Below are positions 34,328-43,344 of a DNA stretch of 64,000 bases, piece after piece. The stretch lies in NCBI RefSeq assembly GCF_008639165.1, contig NZ_CP029197.1, positions 4,592,001 to 4,656,000 of the forward strand, read 5' to 3'. The DNA comes from Streptomyces venezuelae ATCC 10712 (lineage in GTDB: Bacteria; Actinomycetota; Actinomycetes; Streptomycetales; Streptomycetaceae). A model generated the notes under the pieces. That model did not search any database. It was not told the origin of the DNA and saw only the letters and a list, made by a program, of their open reading frames with translations. The translations under genes and the position numbers were made by a program. The stretch's first letter is position 1; each line of letters starts with the position of its first letter.

Positions 34328-36220
34328 GTGGACAATCTGATTGCGCTGCTCATCGCGGCGCCTCTGCTGGGAGCGGTCGTCCTGCTCTGCGGCGGCCGGC
34401 GGCTCGACAAGGCCGGGCACTGGATCGGCACGCTCCTCGCGGCCGTCTCCTTCGCCATCGGCCTGGCGCTCTTCGCCGACATGCTCGGCAAGGGCGCCGA
34501 GGACCGGGCCCTGCACCAGCGGCTCTTCTCCTGGATCCCGGTCGAGGGCTTCCAGGCGGACATCGCCTTCCAGCTCGACCAGCTGTCGATGACCTTCGTC
34601 CTGCTGATCAGCGGTGTGGGCACGCTCATCCACGTGTACTCCATCGGGTACATGGAGCACGACGAGCGCCGCCGCCGCTTCTTCGGCTACCTGAACCTGT
34701 TCGTCGCGGCGATGCTGCTGCTCGTCCTCGCCGACAACTACCTGCTCCTGTACTTCGGCTGGGAGGGCGTCGGTCTCGCCTCGTACCTCCTGATCGGCTT
34801 CTGGCAGCACAAGCCCAGCGCGGCCACCGCCGCGAAGAAGGCCTTCCTGGTCAACCGGGTCGGCGACATGGGCCTTTCGATCGCGATCATGCTCATGTTC
34901 ACCACCTTCGGGACCTTCGCCTTCGGGCCGGTGCTGGGGGCGGCGGACCAGACGTCCGAGGGCAAGCTGACCGCGATCGGCCTGATGCTGCTCCTCGCGG
35001 CCTGCGGCAAGTCGGCCCAGGTGCCGCTGCAGTCCTGGCTCGGGGACGCGATGGAGGGCCCGACCCCGGTCTCGGCCCTCATCCACGCGGCCACGATGGT
35101 GACCGCCGGTGTCTATCTGATCGTCCGCTCCGCCGACATCTTCAACGCCGCTCCCGACGCCCAGCTGGTCGTCACCGTGGTCGGCGCCGTCACGCTCCTC
35201 TTCGGTGCGATCGTCGGTTGCGCGAAGGACGACATCAAGAAGGCCCTGGCCGGTTCGACGATGTCGCAGATCGGCTACATGATCCTGGCCGCCGGCCTCG
35301 GCCCCATCGGCTACGTCTTCGCGATCATGCACCTGGTGACCCACGGCTTCTTCAAGGCCGGGCTGTTCCTCGGCGCCGGTTCGGTCATGCACGGCATGAA
35401 CGACGAGGTCGACATGCGCAAGTACGGCGGCCTGCGGAAGTACATGCCGGTCACCTTCATCACCTTCGGCCTCGGCTACCTCGCGATCATCGGCTTCCCC
35501 GGCCTGTCCGGCTTCTTCTCCAAGGACAAGATCATCGAGGCGGCCTTCGCCAAGGGCGGCACCGAGGGCTGGATCCTCGGCGCGGTCACCCTGCTCGGCG
35601 CGGCCATTACCGCGTACTACATGACCCGCGTGATGCTGATGACCTTCTTCGGCGAGAAGCGCTGGCAGCCCGACGAGCACGGCAACCCGCCGCACCCGCA
35701 CGAGTCGCCCAAGTCCATGGTCATCCCCATGGTCCTGCTCGCCGTCGGCTCGGTCGCCGGAGGCGCGGTCTTCGAGTTCTCCGGGTTCGTCGAGTGGCTG
35801 GAGCCGGTCACCGGCTTCGCCCACGGCCACGCGCCGATCAGCGCCGCCGCCGTCACCACCGCCACCGTCGCCGTCATGGTGATCGGCGTCGGCCTCGCCT
35901 ACCTCCAGTACGGCCGCAGGCCCGTCCCCGTCACCGCCCCGCGCGGCTCGCTGCTCACCCGGGCCGCCCGCCGCGACCTCCTCCAGGACGACTTCAACCA
36001 CGCCGTCTTCGTCCGCGGCGGCACCCATCTGACCCGTTCGCTCGTCTACGTCGACCACTCCCTGGTCGACGGCGTGGTCAACGGCACCGCGGCCGGTGTC
36101 GGAGGACTCTCCGGCCGGCTGCGCAAGCTCCAGAACGGCTACGCCCGCTCGTACGCGGTCTCCATGTTCGGAGGTACGGCGGTGCTGATCGCCGCGACCC
36201 TGCTGATGAGGGCGGTGTAA
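34328..36220 (+). CDS. nuoL: NADH-quinone oxidoreductase subunit L
   Basis: 630 residues from GTG. The distal antiporter-like proton pump with about 16 helices: the GWEGVGLASYLLIGFW motif with its key Glu, ACGKSAQVPLQSWLGDAMEGPTPVSALIHAATMV (key parts KSAQVPLQSWL and EGPTPVSALIHAATM), and the C-terminal lateral helix region. All parts for a full-length subunit are present. It follows nuoK after 12 bases. Confidence 0.97.
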   Translation: MDNLIALLIAAPLLGAVVLLCGGRRLDKAGHWIGTLLAAVSFAIGLALFADMLGKGAEDRALHQRLFSWIPVEGFQADIAFQLDQLSMTFVLLISGVGTLIHVYSIGYMEHDERRRRFFGYLNLFVAAMLLLVLADNYLLLYFGWEGVGLASYLLIGFWQHKPSAATAAKKAFLVNRVGDMGLSIAIMLMFTTFGTFAFGPVLGAADQTSEGKLTAIGLMLLLAACGKSAQVPLQSWLGDAMEGPTPVSALIHAATMVTAGVYLIVRSADIFNAAPDAQLVVTVVGAVTLLFGAIVGCAKDDIKKALAGSTMSQIGYMILAAGLGPIGYVFAIMHLVTHGFFKAGLFLGAGSVMHGMNDEVDMRKYGGLRKYMPVTFITFGLGYLAIIGFPGLSGFFSKDKIIEAAFAKGGTEGWILGAVTLLGAAITAYYMTRVMLMTFFGEKRWQPDEHGNPPHPHESPKSMVIPMVLLAVGSVAGGAVFEFSGFVEWLEPVTGFAHGHAPISAAAVTTATVAVMVIGVGLAYLQYGRRPVPVTAPRGSLLTRAARRDLLQDDFNHAVFVRGGTHLTRSLVYVDHSLVDGVVNGTAAGVGGLSGRLRKLQNGYARSYAVSMFGGTAVLIAATLLMRAV

Positions 36221-36225
36221 CCACC

Positions 36226-37797
36226 ATGTCTTTCCCGCTCCTTACGGTGACGGCAGCGGTCCCGGCGGTCGGTGCGATCCTCACCGCCGCCGTGCCCGCC
36301 GCCCGCCGCACCGCCGCCAAGTGGCTGGCGCTGCTCGTCTCGCTCGCCACGCTCGCGCTCGCCGCCGTCGTCTTCGTACGGTTCGAGCCCGGCGGCGAGC
36401 GGTACCAGCTGACCGAGTCGCACGCGTGGATCAAGGACTTCGGCGTCCGCTACGAGCTCGGGGTCGACGGCATCGGGGTCGCGCTCATCGCGCTGACCGC
36501 GCTGCTGATCCCGTTCATCGTCCTGGCCGGCTGGCACGACGCCGACCCCCTGGAGACCTCCTCCAAGCGGTGGCGGCCCACCCAGGGCTTCTTCGCCCTG
36601 ATCCTCATGGTCGAGGCGATGGTGATCCTCTCCTTCGAGGCCACCGACGTCTTCCTCTTCTACATCCTGTTCGAAGCCATGCTCATCCCGATGTACTTCC
36701 TCATCGGCGGCTTCGGCGACCGCGCCCACAGCGGCTCCGACGAGAACGCGGCGGCCCAGCGCTCGTACGCGGCCGTCAAGTTCCTCCTCTACAACCTGGT
36801 CGGCGGCCTGATCATGCTGGCCGCCGTCATCGGCCTCTACGTGGTCGCGGGGAACTTCTCGCTCACCGAGATCGCCGAGGCCCGGGCCAACGGCTCCCTG
36901 GAGATGGCGACCAGCACCGAACGCTGGCTGTTCCTCGGCTTCTTCTTCGCCTTCGCGGTGAAGGCCCCGCTCTGGCCGCTGCACACCTGGCTGCCGAACG
37001 CGATGGGGGAGGCGACCGCCCCGGTCGCCGTCCTCATCACCGCCGTCGTCGACAAGGTCGGCACCTTCGCGATGCTCCGCTTCTGCCTCGGCCTCTTCCC
37101 CGAGGCCAGCAAGTGGGCCACTCCGGCGATCGTCGTCCTCGCCCTGATCAGCATCGTCTACGGGGCGCTGCTCGCCGTCGGCCAGCGGGACATCAAGCGC
37201 CTGGTCGCCTACGCCTCGATCTCGCACTTCGGCTTCATCATCCTGGGCATCTTCGCGATGACCACCCAGGGCCAGTCCGGTGCCACGCTCTACATGGTCA
37301 ACCACGGCATCTCGACGGCCGCGCTGATGCTCGTCGCCGGCTTCCTGATCTCCCGGCGCGGCTCGCGGCTCATCGCCGACTACGGCGGGGTGCAGAAGGT
37401 CGCCCCGGTGCTCGCCGGCACCTTCCTGATCGGTGGCCTCGCGACCCTGTCGCTGCCCGGACTCGCCCCGTTCGTCAGTGAGTTCCTCGTCCTGGTCGGC
37501 ACGTTCGCCCGCTACCCGGTGGCCGGTGTCATCGCCACCACCGGCATCGTCCTCGCCGCGCTCTACACCCTCGTCCTGTACCAGCGGACGATGACCGGGC
37601 CGGTGAAGGAGGAGGTGCGGACGCTGCCCGACCTGCGGGCGCGTGAACTCGCGGTGGTCGTCCCGCTGATCGCCGTCCTGATCTTCCTCGGGGTCTTCCC
37701 GAAGCCGCTGACGGACGTCGTCAACCCGGCCGTGCAGCACACCATGTCCGACGTCCAGCAGAAGGACCCCAGCCCCGAAGTGGAGGCGGCCAAGTGA
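36226..37797 (+). CDS. nuoM: NADH-quinone oxidoreductase subunit M
   Basis: 523 residues from the ATG at 36226, 5 bases past the nuoL stop. It is the middle antiporter-like pump: ELGVDGIGVALIALTALLIPF, FEAMLIPMYFLIGGFG (with the key Glu), KAPLWPLHTWLPNAMGEATAPVAVL and the lysine in FAFAVKAPLW. About 14 helices. The stop overlaps the nuoN start by 4 bases. Confidence 0.97.
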   Translation: MSFPLLTVTAAVPAVGAILTAAVPAARRTAAKWLALLVSLATLALAAVVFVRFEPGGERYQLTESHAWIKDFGVRYELGVDGIGVALIALTALLIPFIVLAGWHDADPLETSSKRWRPTQGFFALILMVEAMVILSFEATDVFLFYILFEAMLIPMYFLIGGFGDRAHSGSDENAAAQRSYAAVKFLLYNLVGGLIMLAAVIGLYVVAGNFSLTEIAEARANGSLEMATSTERWLFLGFFFAFAVKAPLWPLHTWLPNAMGEATAPVAVLITAVVDKVGTFAMLRFCLGLFPEASKWATPAIVVLALISIVYGALLAVGQRDIKRLVAYASISHFGFIILGIFAMTTQGQSGATLYMVNHGISTAALMLVAGFLISRRGSRLIADYGGVQKVAPVLAGTFLIGGLATLSLPGLAPFVSEFLVLVGTFARYPVAGVIATTGIVLAALYTLVLYQRTMTGPVKEEVRTLPDLRARELAVVVPLIAVLIFLGVFPKPLTDVVNPAVQHTMSDVQQKDPSPEVEAAK

Positions 37798-39455
37798 GCA
37801 CCTCAGCCGTCGCGTCCTCTGTCCACAGCCTGTGGACGACCGCTGCCGAGCCGCTGGACAAGATCCCGGCGCCCCACATCGAGTACACCCAGCTCTCGCC
37901 CGTCCTCATCGTGGTCGGCGCGGCGATCGTCAGCGTCCTAGTCGAGGCGTTCGTCCCCCGAAAGGCCCGCTACCACAGCCAGGTCTTCCTCAGCGTCGTC
38001 GCGCTCGCCGCCGCCTTCGCCGCCATCGTCGGCCTGGCGGCCGGCGGTTACGGCTCCACCAAGGCCCACATCGCGGCCATGGGCGCCATCGCCGTCGACG
38101 GGCCCGCCCTCTTCCTCCAGGGCACCATTCTCCTCGCCTCCATCGTGGCGATCTTCACCTTCGCCGAGCGCAGGCTCGACCCGGCCGACCACGGCCACAA
38201 GGTCGACTCCTTCGCCGCCGAGGCCGCCGCCGTCCCCGGCAGCGACCACGAGAAGGCCGCGATCAAGGCCGGGTTCACCACCACCGAGGTCTTCCCGCTC
38301 GCCCTCTTCGCCATCGCCGGCATGCTGGTCTTCCCGGCGGCCAACGACCTCCTGACGCTCTTCGTCGCCCTGGAGGTCTTCTCCCTCCCGCTGTACCTGC
38401 TCTGCGCCGTCGCCCGCCGCAAGCGGCTGATGTCGCAGGAGGCGGCCGTCAAGTACTTCCTGCTCGGCGCCTTCTCCTCGGCCTTCCTGCTCTTCGGGAT
38501 CGCCCTCCTCTACGGCTACGCGGGCTCCGTCTCGTACGCCACGATCGCCCAGGTCGTCGACGGCGCGGTCGGCTCGGTCAACCCGGCGCTCGCCGACACC
38601 ATGGGCAACGACGCCCTGCTGCTCATCGGCTTCGCCATGGTCCTCATGGGGCTGCTCTTCAAGGTCGGCGCCGTCCCGTTCCACATGTGGACCCCGGACG
38701 TCTACCAGGGCGCCCCGACCCCGGTCACCGGCTTCATGGCCGCCGCGACCAAGGTCGCCGCGTTCGGCGCGCTGCTCCGCCTGCTGTACGTGGTGCTGCC
38801 GGGCCTCACCTGGGACTGGCGGCCCGTCATGTGGGGCGTCGCCATCGTCACCATGCTGGGCGGTGCGATCGTCGCCATCACCCAGACCGACATCAAGCGG
38901 CTCCTCGCGTACTCGTCGATCGCGCACGCGGGCTTCCTGCTCGCGGGTGTCATCGCGGCCACCCCGAGCGGGATCTCGTCCGTCCTGTTCTACCTGGGCG
39001 CCTACTCCTTCGTGACCATCGGCGCGTTCGCCGTCGTCACGCTGGTCAGGGACGCCGGCGGCGAGGCCACCCACCTGTCCAAGTGGGCCGGTCTCGGGCG
39101 GCGTTCGCCGCTCGTCGCGGCGGTCTTCGCGGTCTTCCTGCTCGCCTTCGCCGGCATCCCGCTGACCTCCGGCTTCTCCGGCAAGTTCGCGGTCTTCAAG
39201 GCGGCGGCGGACGGCGGCGCGGGAGCGCTCGTCGTGGTCGGTGTGATCTCCTCGGCGATCGCCGCGTTCTTCTACATCCGGGTGATCGTGCTGATGTTCT
39301 TCAGCGAGCCGAAGGCGGACGGCCCCACCGTCGCCGTGCCCTCCGCGCTGACCACCGTCACCATCACGGCGGGCGTCGCGGTCACGCTGGTGCTCGGCCT
39401 CGCGCCGCAGTACTTCCTGGACCTCGCGAACCAGGCGAGCGTGTTCGTCCGGTAG
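37794..39455 (+). CDS. nuoN: NADH-quinone oxidoreductase subunit N
   Basis: 553 residues from GTG. The third antiporter-like pump: EVFSLPLYLLCAV (key Glu), KYFLLGAFSSAFLLFGIALLYG, FKVGAVPFHMWTPDVYQGAPTPVTGFMA, and DIKRLLAYSSIAHAGFLLAG (each shown as the parts visible to the eye). It is longer than the E. coli protein by some 70 residues, mostly in an N-terminal extension and in the loop after helix 3 with EAAAVPGSDHEKAA. It is the last gene of the operon; a strong terminator follows. Confidence 0.96.
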   Translation: MSTSAVASSVHSLWTTAAEPLDKIPAPHIEYTQLSPVLIVVGAAIVSVLVEAFVPRKARYHSQVFLSVVALAAAFAAIVGLAAGGYGSTKAHIAAMGAIAVDGPALFLQGTILLASIVAIFTFAERRLDPADHGHKVDSFAAEAAAVPGSDHEKAAIKAGFTTTEVFPLALFAIAGMLVFPAANDLLTLFVALEVFSLPLYLLCAVARRKRLMSQEAAVKYFLLGAFSSAFLLFGIALLYGYAGSVSYATIAQVVDGAVGSVNPALADTMGNDALLLIGFAMVLMGLLFKVGAVPFHMWTPDVYQGAPTPVTGFMAAATKVAAFGALLRLLYVVLPGLTWDWRPVMWGVAIVTMLGGAIVAITQTDIKRLLAYSSIAHAGFLLAGVIAATPSGISSVLFYLGAYSFVTIGAFAVVTLVRDAGGEATHLSKWAGLGRRSPLVAAVFAVFLLAFAGIPLTSGFSGKFAVFKAAADGGAGALVVVGVISSAIAAFFYIRVIVLMFFSEPKADGPTVAVPSALTTVTITAGVAVTLVLGLAPQYFLDLANQASVFVR

Positions 39456-39470
39456 CGGCGGCCGCACGCG

Positions 39471-39506
39471 CGAAGGGCCCGGCTCGGGGGCGAGCCGGGC
39501 CCTTCG
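39471..39506 (+). terminator. Terminator of the nuo operon
   Basis: CGAAGGGCCCGGCTCG and CGAGCCGGGCCCTTCG pair perfectly over 16 bp around a GGGG loop, 15 bases after the nuoN stop. It may also end the convergent minus-strand gene at 39531. Confidence 0.88.
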
Positions 39507-39530
39507 GCGTACGCGGGGTGCGTCCGCCGC

Positions 39531-39893
39531 CTACGGGTGCGGGGGAGCGCCCGCCGGGCACTTCACCTTCGGGTTGTAGCGGGCGAAGAGACCCGACGGG
39601 TTCTTCTTGTACAGCCAGACGTGCCGGTCGTAGGTGCTGCCCAGGCCGGGGATGACGTTCGGGCCGTCGAACTTGCGGTCGAACATCACCGGGGCGGGCC
39701 GGCCCACCTCCAGGACCACCCACTCGGCGGCGACGAGGTGCCGCTTGCCGTCCGTACCGTCCTCGAAGAGCACGGCGGCCGGGCGGGACGGGTCGGTGGA
39801 GCCGATGTTGGCCGGGTTGACGTAGTGGTAGCCCATGCCGCCCAGGACGGGGTCGGACACGCACGCGTCGGTCTGAGCCCACGTGAGGAGCAT
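39531..39893 (-). CDS. Conserved protein of secreted DUF type, N-terminally short
   Basis: 120 residues as an ATG-started frame. The sequence (CVSDPVLGGMGYHYVNPANIG, AAVLFEDGTDGKRHLVAAEWV, DRHVWLYKKNPSGLFARYNP) matches the core of a family of secreted Streptomyces hypothetical proteins usually about 170-200 residues long, which start with a signal peptide and a YxDVxxAxADGY segment. Both are missing here. The frame stays open upstream, but no ATG or GTG occurs and the divergent AraC gene begins 122 bases away. No clear ribosome site. It may be a truncated remnant or a genuine short form. Confidence 0.6.
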   Translation of the reverse strand: MLLTWAQTDACVSDPVLGGMGYHYVNPANIGSTDPSRPAAVLFEDGTDGKRHLVAAEWVVLEVGRPAPVMFDRKFDGPNVIPGLGSTYDRHVWLYKKNPSGLFARYNPKVKCPAGAPPHP

Positions 39894-40015
39894 GGTCCGC
39901 CCACCGGGGGTGCCGCCCGCGGGGGTGACCCATTGGAGGTGGCCGTGCCATCGTGGGAACCGCCCCCAGTGGTCTGTACCACCCGGTCGTCTGCTCAGGA
40001 GGGAGAAGCGGCACG

Positions 40016-40945
40016 ATGAGCCACACCACCGCCTTACCGGGAACCCCCTGCGCCACCCCGAGGGCCGGCGACCCGCCCATGCACCGCCTGGAGGTCCGGC
40101 TCCCCGACCAGGTGCCCTTCGCCGCCGGGACCTTCGACACCATCGGCCCCATGGCCAGGGCCGCCTTCCCGCACCGGCACACCTTCTACGAGATCGTCCA
40201 CGTCACCGCCGGGACCGGCACGCACGTCGTAGACCTCACCCGCTGGCCGCTCCGGCCGCCCCACCTCGGCCTGATCCTGCCCGGACAGATGCACCACTGG
40301 GAGGACACCCGGGGTCTCGACGGCAGCGTCGTCCTCTTCACCGAGGACTTCCTCCTCGACCACCCCGGCGACCGGGACCTCCTGCGCCGCCTCGGCGAGC
40401 GGCCCTGGCTCAGCCTCGACGGGCCCGCGCACACCCGCACCGGCCGGCTGATGGCCGAACTCATCGAGGAGTACGGACACGGCGCCGACGGCTTCGCCAC
40501 CGTCCTGCGCTCCCTGCTGCACGTCCTCCTGGTCCGAACCGCCCGGCTGCGCGGCCCCGGAGCGAGCCCGCAGCCGGCGGGCAGGCCCGCGGCCGTGGCC
40601 GAGGAGTTCGCGCGGCTGCTCGCCCGCGGCGGGACGGACGGCCGTTCCGTACGGGAGTGCGCCGAGCTGATCGGCGTCACCCCCGGCTACCTCGCCGAGG
40701 CCGTCCGCACCGCCACCGGCCGCACCCCCGGAGCGCTGCTCCGCGAGGCCCGCTGCCGGGAGGCCCAACGCCTGCTCGTGGGCAGCGAACTGTCGATCCG
40801 TCAGGTCGCGGCGCGGGTCGGCTTCGACGACGCCGCCTACTTCTGCCGCTTCTTCCGCCGCGAGACCGGCCTCAGCCCGGGCGACTTCAGAAAACACCAC
40901 GACCGCCGCGCTCCGTCCATCGAAAGCCGCGGCGGCCCGTCCTAG
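40016..40945 (+). CDS. AraC family transcriptional regulator with cupin sensor domain
   Basis: 309 residues from the ATG at 40016, with GGAGAAG upstream. The N-terminal cupin-like ligand domain contains FPHRHTFYEIVHVTAGTGTHVVDL and LGLILPGQMHHWED (key part PHRHTFYEI). The C-terminal double helix-turn-helix reads ELIGVTPGYLAEAVRTATG and LSIRQVAARVGFDDAAYFCRFFRRETGLSPGDFRKHH (key part QVAARVGFDDAAYFCRFF). It reads in the same direction as, and 48 bases ahead of, a secreted intradiol dioxygenase gene, which it probably controls. Confidence 0.9.
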   Translation: MSHTTALPGTPCATPRAGDPPMHRLEVRLPDQVPFAAGTFDTIGPMARAAFPHRHTFYEIVHVTAGTGTHVVDLTRWPLRPPHLGLILPGQMHHWEDTRGLDGSVVLFTEDFLLDHPGDRDLLRRLGERPWLSLDGPAHTRTGRLMAELIEEYGHGADGFATVLRSLLHVLLVRTARLRGPGASPQPAGRPAAVAEEFARLLARGGTDGRSVRECAELIGVTPGYLAEAVRTATGRTPGALLREARCREAQRLLVGSELSIRQVAARVGFDDAAYFCRFFRRETGLSPGDFRKHHDRRAPSIESRGGPS

Positions 40946-40993
40946 GTTCGTTGCCGACCCCCCTCAGCCCCCACGCGAGGAGAGCAGGCAGCC

Positions 40994-41818
40994 ATGGACC
41001 ACGAGACCAGTACCGGACACGTCACCCGCAAGGCGGTGCTGCGGGCCGCCTTCGCCGCCGGCATCGCGGCGCCCGCGGTGCTCATGGGCGTACCGGCGCT
41101 CGCCCGTACCCTCACCGAAGGGGAGGCGGCGCCCGCGCTCACCCCGGAGTGCGACGACGGCGACGACCCCACCCCGCCGCAGACCGAAGGCCCCTACTTC
41201 AAGCCCTCCTCGCCCCTGCGAAGCAGCCTGGTGGAGCCCGGCACGGCGGGGGCCCGGCTGACGGTGAGCGGCTACGTCTTCGGGCTCGCCTGCCGCCCGC
41301 TGGCCGGCGTCCTGCTCGACTTCTGGCAGGCCGACACCAACGGCGCCTACGACAACACCGGCTACCGCTTCCGGGGCCACCAGTTCACCGACGCCCAGGG
41401 CGCCTTCCGGCTCGCCACGATCGTGCCCGGCCTCTACCCGGGCCGCACCCGGCACCTCCACGTCAAGGTGCAGGCCCCCGGCCGGCCGGTGCTCACCACC
41501 CAGCTGTACTTCCCCGGCGAGCCGCGCAACAACACCGACAGCATCTTCGACGCCCGGCTGCTCATGAGCGTCCGGGACGCGGGCCCGGCGAAGGAGGCGG
41601 CCTTCGACTTCGTCCTGAACGTGCCCCAGGGCCCCGGGCCGAGCCCGACCGCCACCGCCACGACCCCGCCGCCCGGCGGCAGTTGGGCCGCCGGGACCGC
41701 CTACCGGGCCGGTGACAGGGTCACCTACGGCGGCCTGGCCTATGTGTGCCTGCAGGCACACACGGGCCAGGCCGGCTGGGAGCCGCCGAACGTGCCCGCG
41801 CTCTGGCGGGCCGGGTAG
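40994..41818 (+). CDS. Secreted intradiol ring-cleavage dioxygenase with CBM5/12 module
   Basis: 274 residues. Signal region 1-38 (TRKAVLRAAFAAGIAAP...). The dioxygenase core (65-212) shows PQTEGPYFKP, DFWQADTNGAYDNTGYRFRG and PGLYPGRTRHLHVKV, giving the non-haem iron ligands Tyr119, Tyr148, His154 and His156. After a Pro/Thr linker, residues 230-274 form a chitin/cellulose-binding CBM5/12 module (WAAGTAYRAGDRVTYGGLAYVC, then W-E-P-P). It should open catechol-type rings between the hydroxyls outside the cell. A similarly built Streptomyces enzyme (SACTE_2871) has been described as acting on lignin-like aromatics. It lies downstream of an AraC regulator. Confidence 0.9.
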   Translation: MDHETSTGHVTRKAVLRAAFAAGIAAPAVLMGVPALARTLTEGEAAPALTPECDDGDDPTPPQTEGPYFKPSSPLRSSLVEPGTAGARLTVSGYVFGLACRPLAGVLLDFWQADTNGAYDNTGYRFRGHQFTDAQGAFRLATIVPGLYPGRTRHLHVKVQAPGRPVLTTQLYFPGEPRNNTDSIFDARLLMSVRDAGPAKEAAFDFVLNVPQGPGPSPTATATTPPPGGSWAAGTAYRAGDRVTYGGLAYVCLQAHTGQAGWEPPNVPALWRAG

Positions 41819-41827
41819 CCGGACCGG

Positions 41828-43054
41828 TCAGGCCGAGGGAACGATCCGGCCCCGGACCTCGCCGAGCGCGACCCGGGTGCCGTCCGGGCCCGGAGCCCAG
41901 GCCGTCAGGACGACCTCGTCGCCGTCCTCGAGGAACGTCCGCTTGCCGCCGGCGAGTTCGATCGCGTCGCGGCCGTTCCAGGTGAGTTCGAGCAGCGAAC
42001 CGCGCTGGTTCACCTCGGGCCCGGACACCGTCCCGGAGCCGTACAGGTCACCCGTGCGCAGCGAGGCGCCGTTCACCGTCATGTGGGCGAGCTGCTGGGC
42101 GGCCGTCCAGTACATGGTGGAGAACGGCGGCTCGGCCACCAGCTCGCCGTTGATCTCCACGGAGATCCGCAGGTCGAAGCCGCCCGGCTCCTCCTCCGCC
42201 GCGTCGTCCAGGTACGGCAGCAGCGGGAGGTCCCGGGCGGGCGGGGCGGTCCGGGCGGCGTCCAGCGCCTCCAGGGGCGTCACCCAGGCCGACACCGACG
42301 TCTGGAACGACTTCCCGAGGAACGGGCCCAGCGGCACGTACTCCCAGGCCTGCACGTCACGCGCCGACCAGTCGTTCAGCAGGGTCAGACCGAAGACGTG
42401 CTCCCGGAAGTCGGCGAGCGCGACCGGACGGCCCAGCTCGGACGGGGTGCCGACCAGGAAGCCGACCTCCGCCTCGATGTCCAGCTTCACCGAGGGCCCG
42501 AAGACGGGGGCCGCGTCGGTGGGCGCCTTGCGCTGCCCCGAGGGGCGGACGACATCGGTGCCCGAGACCACCACGGTGCCCGCACGGCCGTGGTAACCGA
42601 TCGGCAGGTGCTTCCAGTTGGGGGTGAGCGCGTCGCCGTCCGGGCGGAAGATCCGGCCCACGTTCGTGGCGTGGTGCTCGCTCGCGTAGAAGTCGACGTA
42701 GTCGGCGACCTCGTACGGCAGGTGCAGGGTCACCGCGTCCAGCGGGTGCAGGAGCGGCTCGATGTCCGCCCGGTGCGCGGGGACGGTCACCCAGGCCGTG
42801 AGCGCCCGGCGCACATCACGCCAGGCGGTCCGCCCGGCCGCGAGCAGTGGGTTCAGGCTCGGCCGGTCGAGCAGCGCCGCGTACGGGGAGCCGAGCGCGT
42901 GCGCCGCGGCACCCGCGTCCAGCACGTGCCCGCCGATCCGGACGCCGAGCCGGCGCCGGTCGGGCTCGTCGGCGGTGGAGAAGACGCCGTACGGAAGGTT
43001 GTGCGGGCCGAAGGGATCGCCCTCGGCCAGGTCGAGCGGGCTGTGCTCGGACAT
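41828..43054 (-). CDS. Fumarylacetoacetase
   Basis: 408 residues, full length. It cleaves 4-fumarylacetoacetate to fumarate and acetoacetate, the last step of tyrosine/homogentisate breakdown in the cytosol. Family signatures: FGPHNLPYGVFS, YVDFYASEHHATNVGRIFRP (metal/catalytic region YVDFYASEHHA), YHGRAGTVVVSGTDVVRP, LDIEAEVGFLVG, LLNDWSARDVQAWEYVPLGPF and QRGSLLELTWNG. The ATG at 43054 is the family start. Its convergent end lies 10 bases from the dioxygenase gene, so both flanks concern aromatic breakdown, though they are transcribed towards each other. A short inverted repeat at 43075-43093 is upstream. Confidence 0.95.
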   Translation of the reverse strand: MSEHSPLDLAEGDPFGPHNLPYGVFSTADEPDRRRLGVRIGGHVLDAGAAAHALGSPYAALLDRPSLNPLLAAGRTAWRDVRRALTAWVTVPAHRADIEPLLHPLDAVTLHLPYEVADYVDFYASEHHATNVGRIFRPDGDALTPNWKHLPIGYHGRAGTVVVSGTDVVRPSGQRKAPTDAAPVFGPSVKLDIEAEVGFLVGTPSELGRPVALADFREHVFGLTLLNDWSARDVQAWEYVPLGPFLGKSFQTSVSAWVTPLEALDAARTAPPARDLPLLPYLDDAAEEEPGGFDLRISVEINGELVAEPPFSTMYWTAAQQLAHMTVNGASLRTGDLYGSGTVSGPEVNQRGSLLELTWNGRDAIELAGGKRTFLEDGDEVVLTAWAPGPDGTRVALGEVRGRIVPSA

Positions 43055-43074
43055 CGGTGCGTGCCTCGCTTTCC

Positions 43075-43093
43075 ACGTGTGTGGGGGACACGT
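43075..43093. promoter_or_regulatory. ACGTGT-N7-ACACGT inverted repeat upstream of fumarylacetoacetase
   Basis: ACGTGT and ACACGT form a 6+6 inverted repeat with a 7-bp spacer, 21 bases upstream of the fumarylacetoacetase start. It is a candidate operator. The rest of the 43055-43344 gap carries a GAGCTG/CAGCTC hairpin (43208-43225) and a TACGAT -10-like box (43250-43255) for the surface-protein gene on the plus strand. Confidence 0.4.
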
Positions 43094-43344
43094 TACGGGG
43101 CGGGCCGCCGGGCGCGGATGACATGGATCACACAGAAAGTGCGGCCTCCGTGGGCAACTGCCCCAGTTCATGAGGATTGTGTGTCGGCTGGTCCCCCCGC
43201 CCCGCTCCGAGCTGCGAAAACAGCTCTCCCGCGCGGCCGTTCCTGGCCATACGATCAGGCTGGTATCGCGCCGCGTGAGGTTGCCGCAGGCGCGTGCCCG
43301 CTCTTCTTTCATCCTTCCCTGACCAGGAAAAAGGGTCCCGCACT

